Source: Tiamatella sp964451715
GTDB lineage: Archaea > Thermoproteota > Thermoprotei_A > Sulfolobales > Acidilobaceae
Assembly (NCBI GenBank): GCA_964451715.1
Contig: CAYVIZ010000027.1
Span: forward strand, 1-15,629
DNA: 15,629 nt
Direction: 5' to 3'
Shown here: piece after piece, positions 7,066-14,850 of the stretch
Numbering within the stretch: the first letter of the stretch is position 1
Layout of the letters: each line of letters begins with the position of its first letter
Program-made: the position numbers and the translations under genes
The notes under the pieces: model-generated
What the model was told of the DNA's origin: nothing
Seen by the model: the letters and a program-made list of their open reading frames with translations, nothing else
The model's database searches: none

Positions 7066-9239
7066 GTATAAGATAGAATGCCCTCCCTCATATGCTCCTC
7101 TTTTCCAGCGTCCTCATAGCCTCTAACGTCTCTTCCCAGCTGGCTGAGTATCTCGCGTGCCACTATGTATCCTATTGTGGGCACTTTGACTAGATCCTCG
7201 AGCCTCGCCTTCCTTAGATCTTCGATGCTGTGGAAGCCGTGCTTGTATAGAAGCCTGGCCCTGACCCTACCTACTCCCTTAAGCCTGGTAAGTTCTAGTA
7301 CATCTTCTTTCACACCGTACTTCAAACGCTCCTCGAGGCCTTTAAGGAAGCCTGAGAGGCGGATTGTTTCAGGGTAGAGCCTAGAAATCCTCCAGGAGGA
7401 GTATGTAAGCCAGACACTGGTTTCCACTATAGCGGCCACATCACCAGGCCCTACACCGTACTTATCCTCCAGCTCGTTCATAGGGGTCTCCTCGATCCAG
7501 TCCTCCAAGAGTAGGGCGGTTTTAAGTGCCTGAAGGTATCTTGACTCATCGTCTACACAGCACTCCGGTGTAACTATAAGCTCGTTATACCTCTCATCCA
7601 ACACGCGGTAGAGCCCGTCTAGGTCTCTCCTAGAGACCCTAACTACCAGGGCGTCATCTGTCATGGATATTAGGTGTAGGAAGCCTAGGACACTATCCCT
7701 AGGACGCTGCCTTAGGTTGTCTATTATAGTGTGAGACGTTAGGGGATCCAGGTAGAGTAGGCTCGTTACGAGCCCCAGCCTTGTAGGCTCATAGACTCCT
7801 TCCCCGCTACGTGTGATCATCTCCCATTTAACCAGGTCCTTAACCGCTTCCTCTAGTATGAATCCTATTATGCTGGACCCGGTTTGATGCGCGTAGAGGG
7901 TCTTACCTAGAAAACGCGAGACGGAATCCTCCGTCCTGGCGAGCCCCGACGCTATAGAGGCTAGGAGCACGGTTCTGAGTATCCTCCTATTAGCTAGCTT
8001 ACTTGTAACGGGCTCGGGGCTTCTTCTCGCGTAGAAGTCGAGGAGTTCCTCGGGGTCATCACTATGCTTTGCAACAATAACCGCTACCCCGACTTCATCA
8101 TAGCCCGGCCTCCCAGCACGGCCAGCCAGCTGCTTGTACTCGGACACGCTTATACGTGCCCTATACCCGTCCTCGTATCTCGTGTACTCGTCCACCACTA
8201 CATACCTAGCCGGCAGGTTTACGCCTGCCGCGAGGGTCGGCGTGGCTACTATAGTGTTTACCGCCTGGGAGCGGAAGGCGTCTTCCACGATGCTTCTCTG
8301 CTCATTGGACAGGCCTGCATGGTGGAACGCTATCCCCCCGGAGACCAGTTTCGCCAGGATCTCTCCAACCTCAGTCTTGTCGGGGGTGTTGGAGAGCCTC
8401 CTTGAGGCTTCACGAGCTGCCTCCTTATCGTAGTCTAGCATGCTGTGGAACCTGTAGATCTTCTTGGCGAGGCTAACGGCCTTCCTCCTACTCTGAACGA
8501 ACACTATGCTCTGGCCGCCTTTGACGGATGCATGTATAGCGAGGTCAACACTGGCTATACCCGATTTAACCGAGACAGGCTCCATCCTTGAATTCGTATA
8601 GGTTATCACTCCATCACGGTATACTCCCTCGAGTAGAGGGACGGGCCTCCACTCGCTTGCCACTAGCTCGGCGTTCATCCACTCGGCGATTTCCTCAGCG
8701 TTTGATATTGTAGCGGATAAGCCTATCAGCTGGGTATGAGGTGCCCTATGCTTGAACGCTGACACTATAATCTCTACTATCGGGCCCCTCTTGGGATCCG
8801 ATATATAATGGAGCTCGTCTATTACGGAGGTAGAAGCCTCTGAGAGGTAGTCGGGCCTCTTACGTATGATGCTATCCATCTTCTCGTAGGTGGATACTAT
8901 AATGTCGGACTTCTCGATCCTACGTTCAGGCACCTCTAGATCCCCTACTATTGTGGCCACCCTCAAACCCAGGCATTCCCCCATCTTCTCGAACAGCCTC
9001 TTCTTCTCGAACGCTATACTCCTCAAAGGTACCGTGTAGAACCCCTTGGAAACACCGGGCTCTACGCTGGAGGCCATGGCGAGCGCTGCTATCAGCGTCT
9101 TACCACTCGCTGTAGGCGTAGAGACTAGGAGGTTCTCCCCGTCTAGAACACCCTTCTCCAGGGCCTCACGCTGGGGGGGATAGAGGTCCCTTATGCCCAG
9201 GCATTCCAGTAGCTTGGCCGGCCTGCCTTCTAGCTCCAT
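7062..9239 (-). CDS. hel308: ATP-dependent DNA helicase Hel308 (Hjm)
   Basis: This is a superfamily 2, Ski2-like 3'-5' DNA helicase that acts on stalled or forked replication intermediates. The 725 residues match the family length. Visible motifs: the Q-motif region LYPPQREAL at 19-27, Walker A TPTASGKT at 41-48, DELH at 141-144, SAT at 175-177, and motif VI QLAGRAGRPGYD at 370-381. A winged-helix region (about 415-500) and ratchet helices follow, then C-terminal helix-hairpin-helix repeats at about 650-702 with the arginine-rich RVRARLLY. The start ATG at 9239 has AGGTGG 10 bases upstream. The gene lies 32 bases after mcm on the same strand, so it probably ends the Gins23-MCM-Hel308 transcript. 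Its stop overlaps the converging aminopropyltransferase stop by four bases. All motifs appear intact. Confidence 0.93.
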   Translation of the reverse strand: MELEGRPAKLLECLGIRDLYPPQREALEKGVLDGENLLVSTPTASGKTLIAALAMASSVEPGVSKGFYTVPLRSIAFEKKRLFEKMGECLGLRVATIVGDLEVPERRIEKSDIIVSTYEKMDSIIRKRPDYLSEASTSVIDELHYISDPKRGPIVEIIVSAFKHRAPHTQLIGLSATISNAEEIAEWMNAELVASEWRPVPLLEGVYRDGVITYTNSRMEPVSVKSGIASVDLAIHASVKGGQSIVFVQSRRKAVSLAKKIYRFHSMLDYDKEAAREASRRLSNTPDKTEVGEILAKLVSGGIAFHHAGLSNEQRSIVEDAFRSQAVNTIVATPTLAAGVNLPARYVVVDEYTRYEDGYRARISVSEYKQLAGRAGRPGYDEVGVAVIVAKHSDDPEELLDFYARRSPEPVTSKLANRRILRTVLLASIASGLARTEDSVSRFLGKTLYAHQTGSSIIGFILEEAVKDLVKWEMITRSGEGVYEPTRLGLVTSLLYLDPLTSHTIIDNLRQRPRDSVLGFLHLISMTDDALVVRVSRRDLDGLYRVLDERYNELIVTPECCVDDESRYLQALKTALLLEDWIEETPMNELEDKYGVGPGDVAAIVETSVWLTYSSWRISRLYPETIRLSGFLKGLEERLKYGVKEDVLELTRLKGVGRVRARLLYKHGFHSIEDLRKARLEDLVKVPTIGYIVAREILSQLGRDVRGYEDAGKEEHMREGILSYT

Positions 9240-9271
9240 ACCCCAGTAGCCACCTTTGCCCTTTTCTTGTT

Positions 9272-11383
9272 TTATTCTACAAGGCTATAGCAGCGCTTGC
9301 CCCCTTCTGTCCTGAAGAATATTGTACCCTCTCTGTGGAGCATGGTAAGAATATCCTTGACCTCGTCATCCGGTATGTCCCTCGTTTTAGCCCTCTCTAT
9401 TATATCATCTATGAGAGCACACTTCTTCTCACTCTCAGAGCTCAACTCCCTTATTATCCTAGTTATAGTTTTAATGGCCTCCCTCTTACGCCTCGTCCTC
9501 CCAGTAGTCAGAGAATCTATATCAGGCAACCCCGTCTCCACGTCTAGGTTTATGTTATGGAGGAACTCGTCCATAATCCTTATAGCAGCCTCCGCATCCT
9601 CCTCATCGGCAACTTGTTTAAGCTTCAGCCTGGCATGAGCCTCTGTCAGCCTGATAAGCGCCTCGAGCTGCCTCGTGGTTATAGGTATAGGAGGCGGTCC
9701 ACCTTTATCGGAGGTTACCTCTAGAGCCTTCCTCCTCATGCTGACATAGAACTCCTCGATAAGCTTGGCAGCTTCCCTCGATATGCGGGGCTTAACGTAC
9801 CTCCTCGCATAGCTTATATACTTCTTCAGGAGATCCGGGTTTATCGGCGGAGAAAACTTCTCCACGTCGCTGTGAACGTTGAGCACGTACTCGGCCAACG
9901 CCCTATCCTTCCCCTCGTTAGGCCTGTCCTTGAGGAGCCATATCAAGTCGAACCTAGACACTATGGGCGGAGGCAAGTTCAGGTTCTCCGGGATTGTGAG
10001 GCTCTCATCATACCTGCCGAACTTAGGGTTACCCGCTGCGAGGACACTCGTCCTACTATTCAGGCTGGCCACTATGCCCGCCTTGGCTATGCTCACAGTC
10101 TGCTGCTCCATAGCCTCATGAATAGCACTCCTATCCTCCTCCCTCATCTTGTCTATCTCGTCTATAGCAGCTATTCCCCCGTCCGCTATGACGAGAGCAC
10201 CAGCCTCCAAGTACCATTCCCCCGTAGTCGTATCCCTAAGGACGGCGGCTGTAAGCCCGGCCGCCGTGGAGCCTTTACCGCTAGTATAGACGCCGCGCGG
10301 AGCTAGTTTGACCGCGCTCTGGAGAAGCTGTGATTTACCAGTACCGGGGTCACCGACTAGGAGGACGTGTATGTCACCCCTTATCCTAGTCCCGTCAGGC
10401 GTGTATTTAGGCACACCGCCGAATAGAAGGTAGGCTATCGACTCCTTCTCGCTCCACATACCGTAGAGGCTCGGCGCTATGCTGAGGATTACCTTGTGTA
10501 CTATCCAGGGATCACTGGCGAGCTCCCTTATCTTCTCCTCGTCCTCACGTGTTATAATAACCTCCTCCAGCATCTTCTGGGACACATTAACCGATATGGC
10601 CTCTATGAACGGTGTAAAATATGGCTTGCTCTGGCTGTCATGGCTTAGCCTCACTATACCCACAATGGTAACCCTGTCACCCGGCCTCGCTATGTCGACT
10701 AGATCCCTTGTAAGCCTAACCTCTATACTACGAGGGAGCTGTCCTCCCGGCGTCTCCTCAGGTTTCTCCTGGACAGTTATCTTCTGCCAGTCAACGTAGA
10801 CGGACTTCTCCCTTATGAGCTCGAATTTACCGCCCGACCTGCCACACCGGGGGCATACGAGGGGCTTCTCGAGCCTATCCTCTATCTCCCCCTCCTCGGG
10901 ATAATAGAATAGTTCTCCATCACAGGCCTCATCGTTTATTATGTGCCTGTAAGCGGCCTTTATCATCTTCTCCTTTATAGGAGTGACCCTGGTTACTATG
11001 CCTTCAATCTGTACTAGTCTACCTATATAGTCTGCCCTTATGCTTCTTATAGGCGTGGTCTCAGGCAGCCCCCTGATCCTGGGGTAGAACTCTGCCGCCT
11101 GCTCAGCATACTCTGGATCCTCAACAATGACTATATCCCTTATAGCCTCGGCGAACTCCTCTAGGCTCTTCTGGGGGTTGTCAACAAGCTCCCGCGCCAA
11201 GTCCAGTCTGTAAGTGTAGAGATCGAGGTAGTCTACGATAAGGCTCTTCTGTCTCAGATTAATCATTCTACGTATCTTCTCCATATACTTGAGTGCACCG
11301 CTACGGTCCCTGTAGTTCCTCAGGAAGTCCACGTACGCCTCCCTCCCCGACAGCTCCACCTCTATAGTCAACAGCCCTTTCAC
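9272..11383 (-). CDS. mcm: Replicative helicase MCM
   Basis: MCM forms the hexameric 3'-5' helicase that unwinds DNA at replication forks, as the core of the archaeal CMG complex. I chose GTG 11383 as start because it overlaps the gins23 stop as GTGA, giving 703 residues. A TTG at 11416 would add 11 residues but has no ribosome site and overlaps gins23 by 37 bases. Numbered from the GTG: an N-terminal helical/OB region, zinc-binding candidates Cys154, Cys177 and Cys180 with His147 nearby, Walker A GDPGTGKS at 344-351, the Walker B segment IDEIDKM at 407-413, the sensor segment AAGNPKFGRY, the arginine finger in SRFDL at 476-480, and a C-terminal winged helix. The Walker A reads GKS, unlike the AKS of Sulfolobus and eukaryotic MCMs. 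Everything needed for activity seems present. Confidence 0.94.
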   Translation of the reverse strand: MKGLLTIEVELSGREAYVDFLRNYRDRSGALKYMEKIRRMINLRQKSLIVDYLDLYTYRLDLARELVDNPQKSLEEFAEAIRDIVIVEDPEYAEQAAEFYPRIRGLPETTPIRSIRADYIGRLVQIEGIVTRVTPIKEKMIKAAYRHIINDEACDGELFYYPEEGEIEDRLEKPLVCPRCGRSGGKFELIREKSVYVDWQKITVQEKPEETPGGQLPRSIEVRLTRDLVDIARPGDRVTIVGIVRLSHDSQSKPYFTPFIEAISVNVSQKMLEEVIITREDEEKIRELASDPWIVHKVILSIAPSLYGMWSEKESIAYLLFGGVPKYTPDGTRIRGDIHVLLVGDPGTGKSQLLQSAVKLAPRGVYTSGKGSTAAGLTAAVLRDTTTGEWYLEAGALVIADGGIAAIDEIDKMREEDRSAIHEAMEQQTVSIAKAGIVASLNSRTSVLAAGNPKFGRYDESLTIPENLNLPPPIVSRFDLIWLLKDRPNEGKDRALAEYVLNVHSDVEKFSPPINPDLLKKYISYARRYVKPRISREAAKLIEEFYVSMRRKALEVTSDKGGPPPIPITTRQLEALIRLTEAHARLKLKQVADEEDAEAAIRIMDEFLHNINLDVETGLPDIDSLTTGRTRRKREAIKTITRIIRELSSESEKKCALIDDIIERAKTRDIPDDEVKDILTMLHREGTIFFRTEGGKRCYSLVE

Positions 11384-11937
11384 CTCCCTAGGTACCCTAT
11401 GATCTCCTCCCTCCAAGACTTTATGGTGTTGAGCAGTGTCTGGTAGAGAATCTTCTCCTCGGGGGTCATCCTGTCGAGGACGCTGTCGTCTCCCCCCGCC
11501 ACCACGAGTCTAACTATCTTGTTCAGCCTACGGTCGACTATGTCTGATAATAGCTTCTCAGTGTTAGCCCTGTCGTTGAAGAGAGAGGGACTAGGGTTCT
11601 CCTTTATCGCCTTGTTGAGTGTCTCAATATACTCTCGGACCTTCAGGTAGAACCTAGCCGGTAGAGGAGCCAGCTGTATAGCCCCCCGGGAGTGGACCTC
11701 GGTGAAGTGTATCCTGGCTATGTCCTCGGACCCTATCTCGGACTCTTTTATCTCCAGTACGCCTTCCTCTCTGAGCTTCCTCGCCTGCCAGCGGGGTAGA
11801 TCCAGCTCCTCCCCCCTCTGAATCTTCATGTACCCGTTGGGAGTAGGTATCTCTGCATCCTTCAGGAAAACCACTCTAACAGGCTCCAGTTGATAATCAT
11901 GCTCTAGGAGCTTCAGACGTTCACGTATATCAGTCAA
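11380..11937 (-). CDS. gins23: GINS complex subunit Gins23
   Basis: GINS joins MCM and a Cdc45/RecJ-like protein in the archaeal CMG helicase. The 185 residues hold a small beta-rich B domain first (about 17-63: RVVFLKDAEI, then RGEELDLPRWQARKLREEGV) and a helical A domain second (about 75-180, ending KSWREEIIGYLGR). The B-then-A order is that of Gins23; Gins51 has A then B. Adjacency to mcm, known from Sulfolobus, supports this. The start is TTG at 11937, with purine-rich GGAGCAGGGG just upstream. No other in-frame ATG is close. The stop overlaps the mcm start as GTGA, so the two are translationally coupled. The sequence is divergent, as usual for GINS, so order and context carry the call. 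Confidence 0.82.
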   Translation of the reverse strand: MTDIRERLKLLEHDYQLEPVRVVFLKDAEIPTPNGYMKIQRGEELDLPRWQARKLREEGVLEIKESEIGSEDIARIHFTEVHSRGAIQLAPLPARFYLKVREYIETLNKAIKENPSPSLFNDRANTEKLLSDIVDRRLNKIVRLVVAGGDDSVLDRMTPEEKILYQTLLNTIKSWREEIIGYLGR

Positions 11938-12010
11938 TGCCCCTGCTCCACCATACTGGAATTATTGCGTAACCGGTGATAATAGAGTTTTCCCACCCCG
12001 AGTACTGTGC

Positions 12011-12064
12011 ACCGTTAAATACTGCTGACTGTGATACAATTAATTATCTTGGAGGATTTAAAAT
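12011..12064 (+). promoter_or_regulatory. Promoter of the RFC operon, predicting a near-leaderless mRNA
   Basis: The 153-base divergent spacer between gins23 and rfcS contains GGAGGA directly followed by TTTAAAAT (12057-12064), a good BRE-TATA pair. With the usual distance, transcription would start near 12087, about 4 bases before the TTG start at 12091. A second element, TTAAATAC at 12015-12022, would give a leader of about 45 bases that includes an AGGTG near 12078. I see no convincing origin-type repeats in the spacer and cannot assign the minus-strand promoter for gins23. Confidence 0.42.
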
Positions 12065-12090
12065 CAATTATTAAGCTAGGTGTATAAGAG

Positions 12091-12927
12091 TTGAGTGAAC
12101 TCTACGAGATTCTCTGGGTCGAGAAGTATAGGCCTAGGAGGCTTGACGACATAGTTAACCAGAAGGAGATAGTGTCTAGGCTCAAGAAGTTCGTCGAGGA
12201 GAAGAACATGCCGCACCTACTCTTCGCCGGCCCGCCGGGGACGGGTAAGACTACAGCCGCCCACGCGCTGGCACATGATCTCTACGGGGAGGACTACAGG
12301 TCTTACTTCCTCGAGCTGAACGCCAGCGACGAGAGGGGNNNNNNNNNNNNNNNNNNNNNNNNNNNNNNNNNNNNNNNNNNNNNNNNNNNNNNNNNNNNNN
12401 NNNNNNNNNNNNNNNNNNNNNNNNNNNNNNNNNNNNNNAGCAAGGAAGATGTTGTCTCGAGGCTTGCATATATACTTGAGAAAGAGGGCGTGGATTATGA
12501 CAACGAGGCGCTTGAGAGTATATACGAGATATCGGAGGGAGATATGAGGAAGGCGATTAACATACTGCAGGCAGCTGCGTCGATAGGTAAGGTGACTGTG
12601 CAGACTGTATATAGGGTAGTAGGCCTAGCACATCCTGTCGAGATCCGGGAGATGCTTCAGACTGCTCTGAAGGGGGACTTCGAGCTGGCCCGGGCTAAGC
12701 TGAGGAAGCTCATGATAGACTATGGACTGGCAGGCACGGATGTCTTGAAGCAGATCCACCGCGAGCTCTTCAGTAATAGCCTTCAGATACCGGAGGAGTA
12801 TAGGGTTATAATAGCCGATTACCTCGGCGAGATACACTTCAGAGTTATAGAGGGGTCAGATGATGATATACAGTTGACTGCATTCATAGCATGGCTTTCC
12901 ATGCTAGGTAGGAAGCTGGGGGAGTAA
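12091..12927 (+). CDS. rfcS: Replication factor C small subunit, interrupted by an assembly gap
   Basis: RFC small subunits, with one large subunit, load the PCNA clamp using ATP. Before the gap: ILWVEKYRPRRLDDIVNQ (RFC box), Walker A GPPGTGKT at 47-54, and NASDER at 77-82. After the gap: KEDVVSRLAYIL, the sensor 2 segment EGDMRKAINILQAA, and the collar domain to the end. The missing middle should hold Walker B, sensor 1 and the SRC arginine finger. Visible residues total about 245. The family is usually 320-330 residues, so about 80 are missing, more than 100 bases can encode. The N run is therefore a placeholder, and its in-frame length is chance. The start TTG at 12091 fits the upstream TATA box. 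The stop lies 6 bases before the rfcL start. Confidence 0.94.
   Translation: MSELYEILWVEKYRPRRLDDIVNQKEIVSRLKKFVEEKNMPHLLFAGPPGTGKTTAAHALAHDLYGEDYRSYFLELNASDERXXXXXXXXXXXXXXXXXXXXXXXXXXXXXXXXXXSKEDVVSRLAYILEKEGVDYDNEALESIYEISEGDMRKAINILQAAASIGKVTVQTVYRVVGLAHPVEIREMLQTALKGDFELARAKLRKLMIDYGLAGTDVLKQIHRELFSNSLQIPEEYRVIIADYLGEIHFRVIEGSDDDIQLTAFIAWLSMLGRKLGE
12339..12438. other. Assembly gap (100 N) inside rfcS
   Basis: Exactly 100 N, a placeholder. It removes the part of the small clamp-loader subunit that should hold Walker B, sensor 1 and SRC. Comparison with the usual family length suggests roughly 240-250 missing bases if nothing is inserted. Confidence 0.99.
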
Positions 12928-12933
12928 GAGGCT

Positions 12934-14192
12934 GTGAGCTCTAGGATCCCTTGGATAATAAAGTATCGCCCCCGCCGTGTTGACGATGTAGTGGACCAAG
13001 ACCAGGCCAAGAAGGTTCTCGTGCCGTGGATAGAGGAATGGGCTAGAGGGGGCCTTCCCTCTAAGAGGGGTGTCCTGCTCTGGGGTCCTCCTGGAGTGGG
13101 TAAGACGAGTCTAGTCGAGGCACTAGCGCGTACTTATGACTTCGACATAGTGGAGCTTAACGCCAGCGACTTCAGGAGGAGGCAGGATATAGAGAGGGTT
13201 GTGGGTACTGCAGCGCTTAGGAAGAGCCTCTTCCACAAGGGCTTCATAATACTCCTAGACGAGGTAGACGGTATAGCGGGTAGGGAAGACTATGGGGGAG
13301 TGGAGGCTATAGTCAGGGTACTCGAATATACGCGTAATCCTATAGTCATGACGGCTAACGATCCGTGGAAGGATAAATTGAGGCCGCTGAGGGACAAGGT
13401 TATAATGATCCAGTTCAGGCCTCTAGGGAAGCGTGACATTGTAAAGGTTCTTAAGAAGATATGTGAAGCTGAGAAGCTGTACTGTGAAGACGCTGCTCTC
13501 TCCTATATAGCGGAGAAGGCTGAGGGAGACCTGAGGGCCGCGATAAATGACTTGCAAAACATAGGCGAGGGATACTCCAAGGTCACAGTCAAACTGGTCC
13601 AGGAGCTTATTCGCGAGAGGTACAAGAGCATAGACATATTCAAGACTTTGACTAGGATCTTCTATTCCAGATACGCTTGGATGGCTAAGAATGCTGTTAC
13701 CTCCAGCGAGGAAGACTATGAGACTGTAATGGCTTGGCTAAACGATAATATACCTAGGAAGATTTCTGACCCCAGAGACCTGTACAGGGCATTCGACTCT
13801 CTTTCCAGGGCAGACGTCATGCTGTCCCGGGCTAGGTTCAAGATTGCATGGGAGCTCCTCTCATACGTGTTCGACTATATAGGCCCCGGGATAGCGTTCG
13901 CCCGCAAATATGGGCCTCCTAAAAAGGATAGATTTGCTTATCCAGAAAAGATAAAACTAATGGGGAGAACTAAAGAGGCTCGTGAGACTAGAGAGAGGCT
14001 AGCAGCACTAGTTGCCGGGAGCATACATTCCTCAAAGAAGACGGTTAAGAGAGACGTGATACCCTATCTAACAGTAATCTTCAGAAACTCAGAGAACCCG
14101 GTGATCCCGGCTAGGATAGCTAGAGGATTGGAGCTGGATGATAAGATGATTTCTCTACTCGCTGGATCGAGGTCCAGAGAGATACATGATGC
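12934..14192 (+). CDS. rfcL: Replication factor C large subunit, C-terminus lost in an assembly gap
   Basis: This is the large subunit of the archaeal clamp loader and partner of the RFC small subunit encoded 6 bases upstream. Of the protein, 419 residues are visible: the RFC box IKYRPRRVDDVVDQ near 9-22, Walker A GPPGVGKT at 51-58, NASD at 76-79, Walker B IILLDEVDG at 105-113, sensor 1 MTANDPW at 139-145, sensor 2 EGDLRAAINDLQN, and then the collar domain, which reaches the gap. The missing end would normally be a basic tail, often with a PCNA-binding motif. The start is GTG at 12934, with a GGGGGAG that overlaps the rfcS stop region 9 bases upstream. Any reading frame through the N run is an artefact. 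The converging MoaC gene is also lost in the same gap. Confidence 0.93.
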
Positions 14193-14292
14193 NNNNNNNN
14201 NNNNNNNNNNNNNNNNNNNNNNNNNNNNNNNNNNNNNNNNNNNNNNNNNNNNNNNNNNNNNNNNNNNNNNNNNNNNNNNNNNNNNNNNNNNN
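14193..14292. other. Assembly gap (100 N) between rfcL and moaC
   Basis: Exactly 100 N. It hides the 3' ends of two converging genes, rfcL from the left and moaC from the right. MoaC alone lacks about 65 residues (about 195 bases), so the true gap is longer than drawn. Confidence 0.99.
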
Positions 14293-14570
14293 ACGTAAAC
14301 TCTTATCCTCTCCTCACCCAGCTTCTCAAAATCTACTTCAATACCAGTATAAGGTATAGGGTGACAGTGGGGTATTATCTGGGGCGTATTCTTAACGGCT
14401 AGTATAGCGGCGACCCGTGCAGTTGTTAAGACGTCTCCTTTCTCTACTTCACCCCTGTAAATGAGCTCGACAGTAGAGGGTTTGAGCTTTATAATGCCGG
14501 ATGCTTTCGCCTCTCTATACACCTCGGGTTTACGTGTAACGTCTATTATTCCTTTAACCTTTGGTTCCAA
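14293..14570 (-). CDS. moaC: Cyclic pyranopterin monophosphate synthase MoaC, C-terminus lost in gap
   Basis: MoaC converts the 3',8-cyclo-dihydro-GTP made by MoaA into cyclic pyranopterin monophosphate, an early step of molybdopterin synthesis, in the cytoplasm. About 92 residues are visible: IIDVTRKPEVYREAKASG near 8-25, the GDVLTTARVAAILAVKNT segment at 45-62, and IPHCHPIP at 66-73, which corresponds to the family LCHP motif. The family is usually about 155-160 residues, and the catalytic Asp and Lys pair near the C-terminus falls in the gap. Sequence left of the gap in the same strand is the antisense of rfcL and does not belong here. The start is TTG at 14570, 4 bases after the winged-helix gene stop, with GAGGGGTG across that stop as ribosome site. 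Confidence 0.88.
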
Positions 14571-14574
14571 CTTG

Positions 14575-14850
14575 TTACACCCCTCTAGAATCTTCGCTTA
14601 GAAGCATTTTAAGCATGATAATCCTAGGATCGTCTTGTCTAGCCTCGATTATCCTGAGCCTCCCATAACGCCTTTCCCATACTAGTCCCGCATTATGCAG
14701 TTCGTTGATGTATTTCGAGACGAGCTTGTGGCTGAGCCCCGTTTCTCTCACTATAGTGTTAACATTAACCGCACCGTACTTGAGTATTGTTTTCAGGACC
14801 CGTATTCTCCCCTTGCTCGATAGTACATCCTCTATTTTCACGGTTATCAT
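14575..14850 (-). CDS. Small winged helix-turn-helix DNA-binding protein
   Basis: This 91-residue protein is a single winged helix-turn-helix of ArsR-like character. Residues 15-24 (RIRVLKTILK) form the first helix, NVNTIVRETGLSHKLVSKYINELHNAG (29-55) the helix-turn-helix, and WERRYGRLRIIEA the wing. There is no cysteine cluster or effector domain, so a ligand cannot be inferred. The ATG at 14848-14850 overlaps the stop of the Orc1/Cdc6 gene as ATGA, and the stop lies 4 bases before moaC, so it sits in the middle of a tight three-gene unit. It could regulate this operon or act with the initiator at DNA. Neither is shown. The fold is confident, the role unknown. Confidence 0.75.
   Translation of the reverse strand: MITVKIEDVLSSKGRIRVLKTILKYGAVNVNTIVRETGLSHKLVSKYINELHNAGLVWERRYGRLRIIEARQDDPRIIMLKMLLSEDSRGV

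Noticed and set aside
11384..11416. Longer MCM start at TTG 11416
   Set aside because: It has no ribosome site and overlaps gins23 by 37 bases, while GTG 11383 gives a GTGA overlap and an N-terminus length closer to Sulfolobus MCM.
11938..12090. Replication origin in the gins23-rfcS spacer
   Set aside because: The spacer is AT-rich and between replication genes, but I see no inverted or repeated ORB-like elements. Short GGGGTGGGAAAAC-like sequence on the minus strand is not enough.
12855..12885. C/D box guide RNA suggested by ATGATGA in rfcS
   Set aside because: The bases encode a plausible Asp-rich segment of RFC small, and no matching D box at proper spacing is seen.
14193..14298. Extension of rfcL through the N gap to a stop at 14298
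   Set aside because: The bases after the gap are the antisense of moaC, so the apparent stop is an artefact.
14064..14570. A single 168-residue minus-strand frame running from MoaC through the N gap
   Set aside because: The part left of the gap is the antisense of rfcL, and the gap length is arbitrary. Only 14293-14570 is real MoaC sequence.
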